Shown one piece after another: positions 1-13,734 of a stretch of 64,000 nt of DNA. The translations under genes were made by a program, and so were the position numbers. Origin of the DNA: Megaustenia siamemsis (taxonomy: Eukaryota > Mollusca > Gastropoda > Stylommatophora > Ariophantidae); contig JAVIAB010000073.1 in assembly GCA_032433765.1 (NCBI GenBank), positions 60,361,552-60,425,551 on the forward strand, written 5' to 3'. Position 1 is the stretch's first letter. The number at the start of each line of letters is the position of its first letter. Under the pieces are notes generated by a model. The model was not told the DNA's origin. It worked only from the letters and a program-made list of their open reading frames with translations, and made no database searches.

Positions 1-1039
1 TAATTTCAGCCAAAGACCTTCCTTTAGAATAATAATCATCACAAAAACAAAAATAGTAAATGTTATGAAGATGTACTCAGCAGGTGCATCTACAGGAACA
101 TGAACAAGTCAAACGAGGCCTGCTTAATTGATTTAGATGAGATTATATCTTTACCTTTTTCTATTATCACTTTTCTTTTCTCTCCATTTATCAGATCTCT
201 GTTTTCTCCTTTCCAACAATTAATAACTTTATAGTTAGTCTCTATCTTTTATCTTCCTCCCCCATCACCCACCCCACTCCTATTAATGTTTCCACATCAT
301 TATTCACTGCCTTAACTCTGCTGATGTCTGGATGTTTTAAAAAAAAAAATAAATAAAAAGATGATTAAATGTTAGGTTACTACCGAAGTATATTAACAAT
401 TTTTATTTTTATTTTTAAATCTGAAACAAGAACTCAGGAAACAAAAAAATGTCTTTCTCTTCAGTTTCCTTCACTCAACTCATTAAGCAGAAAGATGAGT
501 AAACTGGGGTAAACTATGAATTATGTAAAAGCTAGTCTGACAAGCACATACAGCTGACTACCCTTCCTTCATCCAGTACAAATATTATCATCAGAATATG
601 GAATGCTCAGGCAATATTTGAAGCCAGAAAAGCTTTGCAAGAGCAGCAAAAAAAAAAAATGTGTCTCTTTATAACTTGGCAAGAGTGAAGCTACACAGAC
701 ACATTCAACTGGGCTGATGTGCTTAAGATATAATATAGAAAGTACTTTTTTCTTGAGAAGCTCATGGTCCAAGAACAACTGCATTCTGTAGGGAAAAAAA
801 AAGAGGAAAGAGAGGGATCAACATGAATATCAAGCAGAGCTATAAGCCATCAAGATACAAGTCAACAAAGAGCTATTCTAGCATAGGCTGATGCAAGTCC
901 TTGAACATTTCTGTAAACAATATTTTGATGGACTTTGCTAAGATTGAGAACAATACATGTACATAATGGTGTCATGAAATTGGAGAGCAATAATAATAGA
1001 GAGAAATTGACTGACCTAACTTGGTTATTTTCTAACAAC
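1..1039. other. No gene seen; AT-rich flank
   Basis: AT-rich sequence with short A and T runs. No exon with family similarity, no tandem repeat and no clear mobile-element ends. It lies downstream of the last recognisable LIN54 exon in the gene's direction, so it could be 3' intron or intergenic. Confidence 0.5.
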
Positions 1040-1289
1040 ATCCTGGTTATCGAAGACAGCGTGTTAATATTATTGATGCACAAAAGACCCTAGTAGATCC
1101 TGCACTAGCCAGATAGCAATACTGTACTGTGTTTGATTCTGCAACAGTAAATGAATTACTTCCCATATTGACTGTGAACACAATGTTGACAGTGTAGACA
1201 AAAACACTCTGGAAACTTCTAAGACACCTTGGGAAACCAAGTAAGCTGGCCAACAGCATAGAAAAATTATAAGAAATGACATGCAGAGT

Positions 1290-1720
1290 TCATGAAGGAC
1301 AATATCATCAGGTCACATGTCCTTTGCAGAACTTTGCATTCACCACAGTATATTAAAAAGAATCTCTGTCTCTAGCCAGATCTCTCACTTATGTTGTCAC
1401 GTTCAAAGTCTACTTGGCATCTTGAAACTATCTTAATCTCAGTCTGCTCCTGATATGTCACCCAGGAACAATGTCTTCCAGTATTGTACTTTTCAGCCCA
1501 TTGTGTCTTTTGACATTGTCATAGCATTTTAATTTGCTAAGTAGAATGGTGTTTATAAGCCAGTTCTTTTTAATGTTTAAATCTTTTAATGTCTTCATTG
1601 CTCTTTTTTATTATGCAAGGATTCTTACGGATTTTTTCTGTAGCGATTTTGTTTAGGATGAATCGATTTTCGCCTTTCCTGCTTATGAGATTGTCCATGA
1701 TTCACAACCATATGTTGCTA
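1290..1720 (-). mobile_element. Decayed LINE 3' region (family D)
   Basis: About 430 bp clearly similar to 33035-33440. Shared blocks include ATCATCAGGTCAC, CTGTCTCTAG and TTTATAAGCCAGTTCTTTT. In the minus-strand sense the better copy at 33 kb encodes a post-reverse-transcriptase LINE tail resembling GRPRT...[10 protein letters not shown]. Frames here are broken by stops and indels, so this is a dead 5'-truncated copy. Confidence 0.65.
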
Positions 1721-2024
1721 TTTAGATGATACATGCCCCCATTATTTTTAATTTTACTGCCTTGCTGGTATAATGCCACATGTTCTTCATGGACAACTAA
1801 GAGAAATAGTAATGACTGTGGTCTACCAACTGTCACCTTTTCTATTCCTGCTGGCAGTATACTGGATTCTCTAAATATCCATAGGACAGCAAGGATGGAA
1901 TTTACACCTAAATTCAAACTAAACTTCTTATATTAAGCACAGGTAACACTAATTCATTTGCCTTAGAAGACAACAAAACTGGATGAAGAGGATTTTTCAT
2001 TCATTGTGAGCCCTCCTCACATCG

Positions 2025-2310
2025 AAGGTTGACTACCATGGAGCATCATTTTACCGTCTCTTGTCTTGATGATGCACATTGTGATAGGTGGTTAACCTGT
2101 CCACTTTTTGATGTTATCAGTCCACTTTATTCTTGGTCTGCCTGCTACCTTGTACCTTCCCTTCCAAGATGACTTTTAGTAGGGTATTGTGCCTCTTCAC
2201 ATGTCTAAAAAAATGTATGTTGTCTTTTTCAAAATGTGTTAAGTAGTTCTTTTTGTTTCCATTTTCAGCTGATTCAGAACTTCCTTGTTTATCTTCTTTT
2301 CCTTCCACCT
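2025..2310 (-). mobile_element. LINE 3' tail fragment (family B)
   Basis: Minus-strand reading gives FRHVKRHNTLLKVILEGKVQ then GSRQ, then after stops a DAPW...STFDVRRAHNE-like tail. This resembles the GHVKRHxTLxKxILEGxVxG and WRxMVxNL ends of invertebrate non-LTR elements. The 3' tail matches the family B copies at 11.6 kb and 22.1 kb (an AAGGTTGRCTACCATGG block). Confidence 0.6.
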
Positions 2311-5210
2311 TATCAGGTGATATCTTGATAACATCAATGGCAGATAAGGAAGTATGGAAGCAGATGTTACATCAAGAACTTAGAAGGCTAGGAAGATTTT
2401 TGTGCAATTGAAGAATTCCTGGAATGTCAAGAAATTGGTCTTAATAACTATTACATTGATAAATATAAATGTCAAACTGATCCTACTGTATGGTTTAGAT
2501 ATATGAACACCATTATCCAGGAATAGGAAATTACTGATGTTTATTAATGTCTGTTTATGGGGGATACTTCGAATAGATGGTCAAGCACTGTTATAAATGA
2601 GGATCTGAAACAAGAACAAATGAACTCACAGTGAGGATGGTGGAAATAGATTTCGAAAGCTGACTACAAACACTAATAACCAAGCTCTCAACCAGGAACC
2701 CACAGAGAATGAGGAAGACATGATGATGAACCCAATTCAGAGATCACAAAGGTAAGCTGCACTTGAGAAAAAAAAACTGGAAGAGACAGCCAAGGACAGA
2801 AAGGATCGGAGAGCTCTTGTTGATGCTACAATGAAAGGAGAGAAAAGAATAGAAAATAAAATCGTTGGCCTCACAGCAAAGGGTTACAATAAAGAAAATA
2901 AAACCAAGTAGGTGTACCCCATAAAACTTCCTACTTTGTTTTCTTGTTTCCATCCCAAGCATGGCTTGTTCCCAGCACTGGTACAATTCTCATGTATACC
3001 ACAGACAAATCATCTACTTCACTTAGTATCTACATTAATCAGCCAGATCTCAATGTGGACTTATTCATTCATTAAAGAACATACTAGTTAAGTACTTCTC
3101 CACCCCCAACTTTTCATATTCTACCCTTAGCATTTGTGTTGTATGTAAAGAAAGGTTCATGTCAAGTCAACTATGAAGCCACCAATGAAAACAAACTATC
3201 CAAATCACATTTTCTGTTTAACTTCCCTGAGAAATAAATGAATGCCGACTACACAGTGGGGTTCAGACCTTTCTCAATCGTATTTGAGAGGAGACATGCA
3301 TCAAAAGTATTTTGATGTTTCTACTGACTTAAGAATTCCACTATTACTCTTCACAAAATAGCACATATATACTTTTATTTCCAACTCTCATAGCATGTAA
3401 AGTTTCAAAAGTAGAGTATATATTAATTTTATATGAACATTCTTAAATTATGGCATGAGTAGTTTATCTTTGAATATTTACAATAAAATCCTCCCCAATC
3501 TACTGTTTGAGTTTTTGTGATTTGTTATTCATTTAACTGCAGTTCAATGTAGTCACACACAAAATAATTCCAGAATATGGAAAGCATTAATGATTAAAAA
3601 TATGCTCCCTTCTGATTAAGACAAATCTCTCACTCTCCTGTAGAAGTGCAGTTTATCTGTTGGTCCAGTGCATAAACAATAGAAAGGTTAGGAAGATAAT
3701 ACAACTGGTGGGGAAAGAATTGTGTCAATATATCAAAGAAAGAAAGAAATTATATTGAAAGTTATTTAAAAGTAATCACATTAATATTAAAAAGAATTGG
3801 GAGAAGGCAGAAGTATGATTTCATAGCAATAAATATCTGAGAGAAAGAGAGAAGCAGCCATATTCACATAACTTATTATTGGTATATTCTATTATTAGTT
3901 ATGTTATTAAAGTCTTATTGTGCCTTATTTATAAATAACACTATCATAAATATGTACAGCATCTACAGTGTACAGTATCTCCTATTCTCCATGGCGTGGG
4001 CATTTGCTTGGAAACTTAGAACCTACTCCCTGCACATACAGAGGCCATACTGTATATTAAACAAAAAAAACATATGTACAATGAATGACAAATAAGTAAA
4101 GACTATATTATTTACAAATAAATACAGCCTAAATAAGTGTCTACAGTTCATTCAGAAAGAAGAAAATATGAAGACAAATGAAACAAACTATTATTATCCA
4201 TAAATGTTATTTTCTGTTATAAACAATCAGACAATAAAAAGGAAAGGTGTAGATTGACCAAAACAGTGGAAACAAACTAATACAGAAAATGCAGATAATC
4301 TTTCTTGCAATAGTTGTCCAGGATGCATATAGCTATACATTGACTTCACATTTTATGATATGATGTTGTTAATTTTGTGGGCCCACTTCTGGCTATTGAG
4401 TCAGGATATAGAATAAAGAATATTTGGTAGCAACACAGAGATCTGGCAAGAAGACAATCATAATAAACAACTGAATATTTATTATATGAGGAAACTTCTA
4501 AGGTGAGAGGCAAACACGGACTTACAAGGGCACAGGTATTTTTACAGCACTCAGGAAAATCTACAAACAGCAACAGAAAGCAGAGAACAATAGACATCTC
4601 AAATCAGTTGAGGCTTTCCATTATTCTCTGTGTTGTTTAGAGTTGTCTGCTATTTTCTTCCAAGTGCTGTATAAATATCTGGCCTTATATATTAGGCAAG
4701 AAAATATATAAAGTATATTTAAAACTGAAATATATATATGTGTGTGTGTGTATATGTGCCTAGTTTTCAATTATTATGCGCAGCACAACATAGACTATAC
4801 AGGTCTTTATGTCACATTGTGCTTTATAAAGAAAATCCAAGTCCTTTTAAGAGATTTTTGTTATTTTGTATTCAGCACATTGCAAAAAGAGAAAAAAAAA
4901 AATATTTTTGAAATTATATTAAGTTTAAGAGAAATAATATACAATGCAAGATCCAAATTTGCACCTCAAATGTTACATCAGTGATGATGACCCAGAACCA
5001 TTTAGATTGACAGCTGAAAGTAGACTTGTATAAATGTGTACTTGACATGACAAGACAGAGATGACATATAATCATCATACAATTATACATTAATCCTCAA
5101 CAATTTCAAACTTTACCTTGAGCTTAATGTGTAGTATCAAGGAGCAGAAATCAATCCCATTTCAGAAAAAAAGGCCCAAAAAATCAATGCAACAAAAAAG
5201 AGCTGTTTAT
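2311..5210. other. No gene seen; AT-rich spacer
   Basis: Scattered short open frames without family resemblance, conserved blocks or splice-linked neighbours. Contains a short TG/TA-rich stretch around 4730-4755 and several A-runs. I find no supported feature. Confidence 0.5.
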
Positions 5211-5660
5211 GATTGTTGGACTGTGATTACGGACTTATTGCAAACTGATGCTTTCACTGGAACAAAGATTGTTGGACTGTGATTATGGACTTATTGCAAA
5301 CTGATGCTTTCACTGGAACAAAGATTGTTGGACTGTGATTATGGACTTATTGCAAACTGATGCTTTCACTGGAACAAAGATTGTTGGACTGTGATTATGG
5401 ACTTATTGCAAACTGATGCTTTCACTGGAACAAAGATTGTTGGACTGTGATTATGGACTTATTGCAAACTGATGCTTTCACTGGAACAAAGATTGTTGGA
5501 CTGTGATTATGGACTTATTGCAAACTGATACTTTCACTGGAACAAAGATTGTTGGACTCTTATTAAATACTTATTGCAACCAGATGCTTTCATTGACACA
5601 AACATTATTGGACTGTGATTATAGACTTTGCAAACTGATGCCTTCACTGTTACAAAGAAG
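5211..5660. repeat. 56-bp tandem repeat, about 8 units
   Basis: Units start GATTGTTGGACTGTGATTA and recur at 5211, 5267, 5323, 5379, 5435 and 5491 with exact 56-bp spacing. The first six are nearly identical; the last two (about 5547 onward) are diverged. Decay only on the right side suggests homogenisation of the left units. Confidence 0.95.
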
Positions 5661-8499
5661 ACGACAATTATAAGGAAGGCCACGAATGCTTGTTTAATTG
5701 AAAATGATAGTGTCAGTCTGATTTCATCTTCAAAGAAAAACTCAAATATAGAGTAACTTAAAACATATATTACAGAAAAAGTTGACTCTGAAAGAAATCA
5801 CAAGTAAGAGCAAAAGTCACCATAAATTGCTTCTCCTTATATTGACTAACTACTCTAGTGAATGACAGCATGAGATCACAATGCACAAACAGCAATAGCA
5901 ATCCTGTTCCTTTGAGGTTAGATAAATTGGCTAGTAATTTCTAGTTGTACATGAACAACATTATTTATGTGAACAGAGACATTTATCATAACATATAGTT
6001 TTCCAATAGTATGTGCAGCTGAGACCAAAAGTCACATGTGCTTGATAAGGAAAATCCCAGCCCTTTTAAGTGACTTTTGTTGTCCTGTATACCGCATAAA
6101 CAAAGAATGCTAATGTGTGTGTTTACATAAATACAATACATGATTTTAAACACAAACGCACACAATTACACATATGAGTTAAAGAGGAAAAAGAGAATTA
6201 AATAGAAAGAAAAAAAAGAAGGACAGAAATACAAACATGTTATTGGTGTACTACCCTAATTAGCCTTATGCTGCAGTAAAATAATGTATCAAAAGATTAC
6301 TGAAAACAAAATTGTCAGAAATACTAATGACAGCAAATATTAATACTGCAAACACAATATGTAAATTTTGCAGATGTTGTGGCAAATATCCAAAAGTTGT
6401 TTTTTTTTTTTTTAAGAGAGTCACTATATGTTGCCAATAAATATTAAACTACTTGCTTATGATAAGCTGGTTATTTTATTTTGGTTCTTGCATCATCATG
6501 ATACACCCATCAAACACAACTGGTCTTCGAAGCTTATATGCAGCTGACAAAAGTAAATAGGTAAACAGAACAGAAAAAATAATAATAAATATAAATCTGA
6601 ATGGAGCACACCCATTTAACCCATTATACAAATGATAAAATTTCTTACTGCTTAAAAATAAATGTACAAATGTACACAAAATATTAATCAGTGCTGCTGG
6701 TGGCACTAAATGTGGACATGTACACCTTACTACGTATAATTGTATTTACAAGTCTATTGGCATAGTTGACAGATAAGTTAGCAGAAGATAAATAATGACA
6801 TAGTATTAATTTATATTATTAGTGCTAGCAGATGGCAAACAGTGGATATATATACATTATTAAATAGGACATGACGATTGCAGCTCCTTCGAGTGGATGA
6901 TATACATATATATATATATATAAATATTTATTTACACCATTCCAAACATTTTGACTCTTGTTATTTCTTACTAATATACACAATGCTATGAAAGTCACTT
7001 GCAAATGTATTACATTTCTGGCCACTTTAAAAAATGTTCATCAATCTGGCACGAGACGGCTGCGTGACTTAGTTTATAAAATACATTGAACATACGTCAC
7101 AAACAAAGAGTTAGTACTGAATTTGTTACAGGTGAAGGCTGTAAGCCTAAAGTGATACACGGTCGCTTGAGGAATGCATTTGGAGAGGAAGCGGACGGTA
7201 AACTGTTAGGTTGTGGGTAAATTACTTCACAGAAACATCAGTTATAATAAACAGTGATGTAGCTGCCTAGCAAGTCAAGTAAAAGACATGAACAAGAACT
7301 TGCTGTGCAACAACCAGTGAATAAATGTTGTTAGATAGGACAAACTGCTGACAAGATTAAATCTCCTCTTGGCTATAGGAAAATGTGTGTACAGTGAGTG
7401 CATTATAATTTAACTGTATTCACATAGCGAACAGAAGTTATTCTACCTTAATAGTAGGCTGAGATGATTCACAGATGGTGGAAATATGCACAGCGCAGGG
7501 AATATGTTGAATTCTAAGTACATAGAAATGTTCACAAAACTAATACTTGTCTATATTGTAACTTTTGTGTTCATTCATTTCAAAAGAAATAATTAGAGTC
7601 AAAATTGTTGGGGGGTGGGGGTGTGACCTTATTATATAATGAAATAAGTCACATAATTGTGACAGCTCTAAATCACAATGCAATAAGATCAACATTGTTA
7701 TCCTCACATCAAACTGTTGACATCACTAGAGAAATCCTACATGTAACCTATAAACTTGGTCATATGTCATTTTACTGTGACACTTACAAAGAAAGGAGAG
7801 ATTAAGTTCTCTCCATCTGTAAACCAAATTATGCTCTCTCCACATGAATCTTAATGACAATGTTGCAGTTAACAACTTGTCATTATTTTTTGCATATTGA
7901 AATACAATTTCATAAGTTGATAAAATGTCATTAAAATGTATTTTGATTCACTTTTTACAGTCCCATGAACAATGTCAGAATTGTTAAGAAACTGATCTAT
8001 TCACACAGAGACATCCTATCAGTCACTTGTCTCAAATTTATAATCAATTAATATTATGTTCGTTGTTTTCTTTACTAGGCGCATCTTTCCAGCCAAACCT
8101 TACATCTTGTCAAAGTTGTAAAAACTGTTGCTTTTTTCTTTCTCTCACTTCACTGGTTTTCATTACTTTTCTTTTTTTCCTGCTCCCCCACTGGAGGTGT
8201 CTTGATTGTAAAATCTTTGGTTTTAATATGAAATTGAAGATTATAGTTCATTTTTCTATGGAAAGCTATCCAGACAAACATGGTAGCTTTCTTCATCCCC
8301 AGTTACAACAGTTTACAACATAATCTTACAATAAAAAAGCACTGATGCCAAACTGGTTACCAAGGGAGTACATTTAACACAAACATGCCATCTGATAAAT
8401 CTGACATTTAGAAAAATAAGAGTAAGGTAGCCATAAACAAGGCACTAGATACAATAATCAAAATAACTGGTCCAAGAGTAACATTGAACTTTTCTGTGT
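5661..8499. other. No gene seen; AT-rich spacer
   Basis: Includes a short TA microsatellite (about 6901-6922) and a slightly GC-richer patch at 7040-7230, but no recognisable coding or mobile sequence. Small open frames are short and low-complexity. Confidence 0.5.
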
Positions 8500-8700
8500 T
8501 CTATCTATCTATCTATTGTCCTTTCGAGCCAAAGTGGCACATATTGCAGAGATCACTGCTATAAAATATATGGCGCTGTTTCCATAACAATACTTTTTAC
8601 AATGACAGCATGTCAAGCCATCGATCAACCTCCTTAGTCGCCTCTTACGACATGCCTGGAAGGTCACAGTGTCACTATTCTTCACTTCCCTCATAATGAG
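8500..8700 (-). mobile_element. LINE 3' tail fragment with GATA tail (family C)
   Basis: Starts (plus strand) with TCTATCTATCTATTGTCCTT and TTCGAGCCAAAG, the reverse complement of the GATA-tailed 3' end seen at 10.4 kb, then GGCACATATTGCAGA. Several copies in the window share this terminus (9.2, 15.2 and 59.0 kb in the same orientation). Confidence 0.7.
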
Positions 8701-9199
8701 GCCCTGGCAACATACAGGAAATTTCTGTGTTACCGATGATTATTTCTACTAATTTATTAATGGCAAATCTTCTGGCTGGTACTCATATATTCATTATCAT
8801 AACTTGTTCTGTTTTTGTCGTGCCTGTAAGATCATCATCACTGCCCTTACATAATGGCCAGGGCAATTCAATTTCTTGCCAGATCAGCCAGGAATATCAG
8901 CACAAAGAGTCACCTCATAATATTGGCCAGAGTTTCTCGGAGACAAAGAGAGCTGATCAAAGGATTTGTTTAAAATGATAGTATTGAACTGCACTATTTG
9001 TTAACTCTCATCTTGCAATGGCATTCAGCCTGCACATTTTCAGCCTTTTTTATGCACTCAGCTTGAACCGATAGTTAATTATTCATCTCTGATATGTCAA
9101 GGTCCTGGATATTACTCACTCTGAGGTCAGAGGTTACTAAAAAGATAAAACACCTGATTGGTCAACATTGGACTCATGTTAGGTACCTTTGTCAAACAC

Positions 9200-9335
9200 C
9201 TTATCTATCTATCTATAGTCCTTTCGAGCCGAAGACGGCACATAGGGCAGAACTACAATCTCAAAAACAGAAACCTTGCGTGCCAAAATGGCACATATTG
9301 CAGAGATAACTGATCACACATATTGCAAACACCTT
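9200..9335 (-). mobile_element. LINE 3' tail fragment with GATA tail (family C)
   Basis: TCTATCTATCTATAGTCC followed by TTTCGAGCCGAAGACGGCAC, then a partly duplicated CAAAATGGCACATATTGCAG. Same 3' terminus as the copies at 8.5 and 10.4 kb. Only about 130 bp remain. Confidence 0.65.
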
Positions 9336-9460
9336 AGCCTGCCACATAATAAAGCCAACCCCCTTTTGTCTGTCCTGATTTTGATAAATACCAATGGAAA
9401 AGCCAAGAAGAAACTAGCATTTTGAGTACACATTGGACCTTCAGTTTTTTGCCTTTATCA

Positions 9461-9555
9461 ATGAGAGGCCTAGACATCTGATCTCACTACCCAGAGAGGC
9501 CTAGACATCTGATCTCACTACCCAGAGAGGCCTAGACATCTGATCTCACTACCCA
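9461..9555. repeat. 31-bp tandem repeat, 3 units
   Basis: Three head-to-tail copies of a unit beginning GAGAGGCCTAGACATCTGAT, essentially identical to each other. Confidence 0.9.
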
Positions 9556-9969
9556 TAGGACAAAGGAGGGAAAGCCAAGAAGAAACTAGCATTTTGAAGA
9601 GAAACATTTCCACTTCCTGACTTGAACCCACGACGTTCATGTCTAGAGGCTGATGTCTTGATTCTAGACCACGCAAATATGTTGTGGAAAAGAGATACCC
9701 ACCAGTAGTTTCTTAGAAGTGAAATAATCTTGTGTAATAATTAGTGTACTTTTATTAAACAGGAAAAACGTTCGTTTGGACAAATGTTTTGCAAATGTCA
9801 CACAGCTAAATTTTTTAAGCTATGCACAATTTACTGCTTTCATGAAGGGGCATTTTGGCATGATATATTTTTGCTGCTGTTTCTTCATGCAACCACTTAA
9901 AGGAGTTAACAATGATAGCCCTGCCCCACCACAAGTTTAGATCTGTAAAGTGATATTCTAACCAATGAC

Positions 9970-10470
9970 TTACTTTTAGCTTACACTACAAAACTTATAG
10001 AAACAAAGTTGAACGCATTCGAAAATAAATGTCTATGGAAAATTCTTGGTATAGCGTGGAGCAAATTCAAAACAAACGAGGAAATTAGAGAAATCGCCAA
10101 TCAACCACTAATATCTTCAGTAATAAAGAGAAGACGATGGTCATATGTTGGACATGCGATGAGAAGAGATAATAACCGAATAGCAAAGCAAGCCCTCATG
10201 TAGGAAACAACAGGTAAGAGGAAAAGAGGAGGACCCAGAAAGACACTGAGAAGAACATTGATGAGAGAGGCAAGAGCAGCAGGAATCGGCTCCCTCAATG
10301 AAATAGAGCTGCTTGCACAGAACAGAGACAAATGGTGAGATTTGATAAAATATCTTTAAAAGAATTGAAGACTGCTAGAACAAAAATTCAGATAAAAGAA
10401 GGAGTATCTTGGTCTATGCCCTATGGGCCGGCTACGGCTCGAAAGATCAATAGATAGATAGAAAACTTAC
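9970..10470 (+). mobile_element. 5'-truncated LINE (family C) with GATA tail and target-site duplication
   Basis: Encodes a LINE C-terminus: AFENKCLWKILGIAWSKF, then RRRWSYVGHAMRRDN and, past one TAG, GKRKRGGPRKTLRRTLM. These are post-reverse-transcriptase motifs of non-LTR retrotransposons. The 3' end reads CGGCTCGAAAGATCAATAG then GATAGATAG. A 9-bp direct repeat ACCAATGAC flanks it (9961-9969 and 10471-10479), consistent with target-primed reverse transcription. The frame is broken, so it is dead. Confidence 0.82.
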
Positions 10471-10479
10471 ACCAATGAC

Positions 10480-11555
10480 ACAGTAACGCTTCATAGGCTT
10501 TTACCAATGCTTTTTGTACACTGTAAGTTTACAAAAAATGCTTGCTTACATGTACACAAAAGAAATTATTTACTTTTATCTTTAATTTTTTTTCCTAAAA
10601 TAGATATAACCAGTCTCATAAATTGATTTGGATTATTTAATATTCATTAATCAAATTAAGCCAAATTAGCACAGGCCCGCATTAAAAAAATTATTAATAC
10701 TTATCAGAGTTATATTTAAATATAGTAGCACAAGAGCTTCACAATTTTTTAACAGCTCTAAATTTTTCTCAAGTTAGATAACTGAGTACCTAATTATAGC
10801 AGAATCTGCTGAGATTATCTGAGCATACATGCTATATTTTGTTTTAAAAAAAAATAATAATAGCTTAACCACAATGCCATGCTAAGAGGTTACTTAACTG
10901 TATAAGTCTGGCCACTAAGCATATCCACTAAACAGTGCGGTGTTGGTATATGTGGAATAAAGTGAGGCCATTTTGGAGAAGAGATGGGGGTTAGAAAGGT
11001 GAAATAAATACTCCTATGATGCTTCAGAAAAATATGTAACACCAGAAACTTCATTTTAAAAAATGTACATACATGGTGGTTACAAAGAACAAGATGTTTT
11101 ATGAGTAATATGCTATTTTGTCTTGATCTTAACAACAAACTACAACCATTATTAATGCCAATTACACCTGCAGCAAAAAATATATAATCCAAGGAAACAA
11201 AAGGTATTTGTTTATCATTATTGCATCTGTGTATTAACACAATCACAATATTTCTCGTTTTTCATTCTTCACTTTCTCCTGCACACATTCAGATGTTGAG
11301 GGAGATGCAAAGTTCTGGTTCTCTCCCTTTTGGTGGCTTCAATCTTTGCCAATTGATGTTGACCATACCCTGACAAAGTTAGTCTTAGGCTTACAGATAT
11401 TTGTTTAGTTCTCAACATGAGAATATTATTCAGTACAATCAAATAAGTGTCTGCATTAAAAAATGAAAACATGTATAATTGTGAAGATTAATTACTTTTT
11501 TAAAAAAAAGTGGCTTAATTGGTATTAGGTTTCAAGTATGAAATCAGATTATTAT
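10480..11555. other. No gene seen
   Basis: AT-rich sequence. A 118-codon minus-strand frame (11246-10890) has no recognisable domain and ordinary intergenic composition. Confidence 0.45.
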
Positions 11556-11556
11556 G

Positions 11557-11725
11557 AACATCATCATCATTATCATCATTATCATCATCATTATCATCAT
11601 CATCATCGAGTGCCTTCTCCGCAACGAAGGTTGGCTACCATGGATCGCCATTCTACTCTGTTTCTTGCTTTGATGGTGCAGGCTGTCATAGATTGACTTG
11701 TCCATCTTTTGATGTTACTCATCCT
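11557..11725 (-). mobile_element. LINE 3' end (family B) with ATG/ATC trinucleotide tail
   Basis: A (CATCAT)n/TTATCATC microsatellite at 11557-11607 abuts GAGTGCCTTCTCCGCAACGA and AGGTTGGCTACCATGG. This is the reverse complement of the 3' terminus at 22135-22178, where the tail is ATAATGATGAT. The microsatellite is thus the LINE tail in reverse orientation. Confidence 0.75.
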
Positions 11726-12349
11726 TACTGAACAGAAATTGAAATTTGTTTTCTTTTGAAACCATCTTTTATTTTTTAACAGGATCTGTCATATATATAA
11801 TTTATCTTAAATGAAGATTCTATGTTGTCACAGACAAAAGCTATAAGACATGAGCAAATAATAATTACTTGGTGAACTATTTTCAGATAAATTTTAGGTA
11901 CATAATCTCAGTTCAAACTGCAAAGGATTGTAAAGACAATACATTATGTCTTATAATAAAAGTACTTCCATTTTTAAGAAATAACAAGAGCAAAAAGCAA
12001 CAGCTAAACTAGGTACAGAAGACTACATGAGATTCTCAATACCCAGCCTTTGAGGAAAAACATAACATGAACAAGAGGATGTTGGTACAAAGCTGACTGA
12101 AGAGTTATATAGTTATCTTCCTGCAAACAAGGACTTTCGAGCCTCTTGGACTACATTGCACACAAACTGATCTTGAACCCCTTAGTGGCCTACTTGCAGC
12201 AAGATTTAAGGTCATCATTTTAACAAATCAAGCAATTATTTTGAGCATCTCATTTTTTAGAGTTTATTCACAGAGCCATAAATTTATCTAAACAGATATC
12301 TGGCTCTCAAAGAAAATGATGGAATAAGATGATTTAAGCGTGACTCACT
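11726..12349. other. No gene seen
   Basis: AT-rich sequence without recognised repeats or coding similarity. Confidence 0.45.
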
Positions 12350-12965
12350 TGTTTATGATACTATAGTAAAAACTACCACTTAAATGAAACATTTTGATTT
12401 TGAAATTCAAATTTTCTTTGAACTTTTGATATACAGCAGTGTTTTTACCTAAGATGAGAAATGGGAATCCGATACAGTAATCATTTCCTCCTTTACATTC
12501 AATTTTTAGCCAGAAACACGACCACATAGCCCGTTTCCACTGTCTATTCATATAACGGCCATAAACCGTCAAATCAGCATGTATGTTCAACATCCTCTTG
12601 GTATTGTTTGCTGGTTCTCCCAGTTTTACAAAGGTCTTTTGATAAAATGCTGACAGCCAGGCAGATTTTTCACGTCATGAGAGAGAGAAAGAGGAAAATA
12701 AAGAATTTCTAAAAAATTGGTTGAATTTCAAATATAAACTGTGTGCCTTTACGATACCGTTGTAATTTTTACTATGAAATAGAATAAAACAAATCCAATA
12801 TGAAATAAACAAACAAAAACTCAGGGGTCACCATTAGTGATAATTAAGAATATAGAGGGATGGGGGTGATGTTTGCTCATGGCAAACTGTCAAATTTTTT
12901 ATTTTTTTTTTAAATGTATTTTGAGAAGGTAGTTTTTACTATGGTATCATAATGTAGGGCTAACT
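12350..12965. mobile_element. MITE-like element (family E) with terminal inverted repeats
   Basis: The left end reads TATGATACTATAGTAAAAAC; the right end is its approximate inverse, TTTTTACTATGGTATCATAA. The interior (CGGCCATAAACCGTC and nearby) matches, in inverted orientation, the element at 59466-60085. Weaker similarity is seen at 39368-39870. No transposase; about 615 bp. Confidence 0.65.
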
Positions 12966-13734
12966 TTCTTTTAAAGAAGAAGAAAGTATGATCATCACTG
13001 TAAATTTGATACTCTAAGATGTTAGTTGTGCTTATTGCAATAAACCCCAGTATTACGACACTTTCACCAAAATTATGAAGGCAAAAATTGTATCCCTCTG
13101 TGTGCTTTCCTAATTATTCTTGTCTGTGATCTCTGGAAGTCATTGCATGGCAGATTTTTTTTTTCTCACATAAATGCATGGTTAGTAAAAACTGCTAATG
13201 TAATGTAAAAGTGCACGCTTTTTTTTTTAACTTTTCTTTTACTTCTTCTTCTTTCCTTCCTCATTTGCCTTTCAGAATCGAGGGGAGATATAATTTGCAG
13301 TTTTTTGCTCTTCTGTTTGCCTCTGCTGCTGATATGTTTCCTAACATTTCTAATATTCCCATCAATCCATCTTTTTCATGGTCTGTCCTTGAGTCTGGTG
13401 TTCTCGCAACATTTATTGAAGGCTCATTGTGTTTTGATTTTTCTGCCTTATCACTGGTTCAAACCATTCAATCTATTGTTTCTTTATATACTCTATGATG
13501 GAAATTACTCCTAGTTTTATTCTCAGTTCTTCATTTTTGAATTTATCTCTCAGGCTGTATCTTGTTTGTATAACATATTTAATCTCGATAGTAGTTATTT
13601 TTCTTATTGTTTTTGCATTAGGGTCCAAGTCTGGTATTGGTAGCACAACATGGACTCTTTACTTCTGATAGTGAAAGTATTTTTGACTATTGTCAGCGAG
13701 GCATCAAACAAACTTTTGTAAACATGGGACAGGC
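12966..13734. other. No gene seen
   Basis: AT-rich. Two overlapping plus-strand frames of 95 and 69 codons (13211-13514) are Phe/Leu/Ser-rich translations of a pyrimidine-rich stretch, without domain resemblance. Confidence 0.4.

Noticed and set aside
7040..7230. Missing last LIN54 exon in the GC-richer patch
   Set aside because: No acceptor in the right phase followed by a family-like C-terminus could be recognised; left unassigned.
10890..11246. 118-codon minus-strand gene
   Set aside because: No domain resemblance, no splice-linked neighbour and intergenic composition.
13211..13514. Small Phe/Leu-rich protein gene
   Set aside because: Overlapping frames over a pyrimidine-rich stretch without conservation or exon signals.
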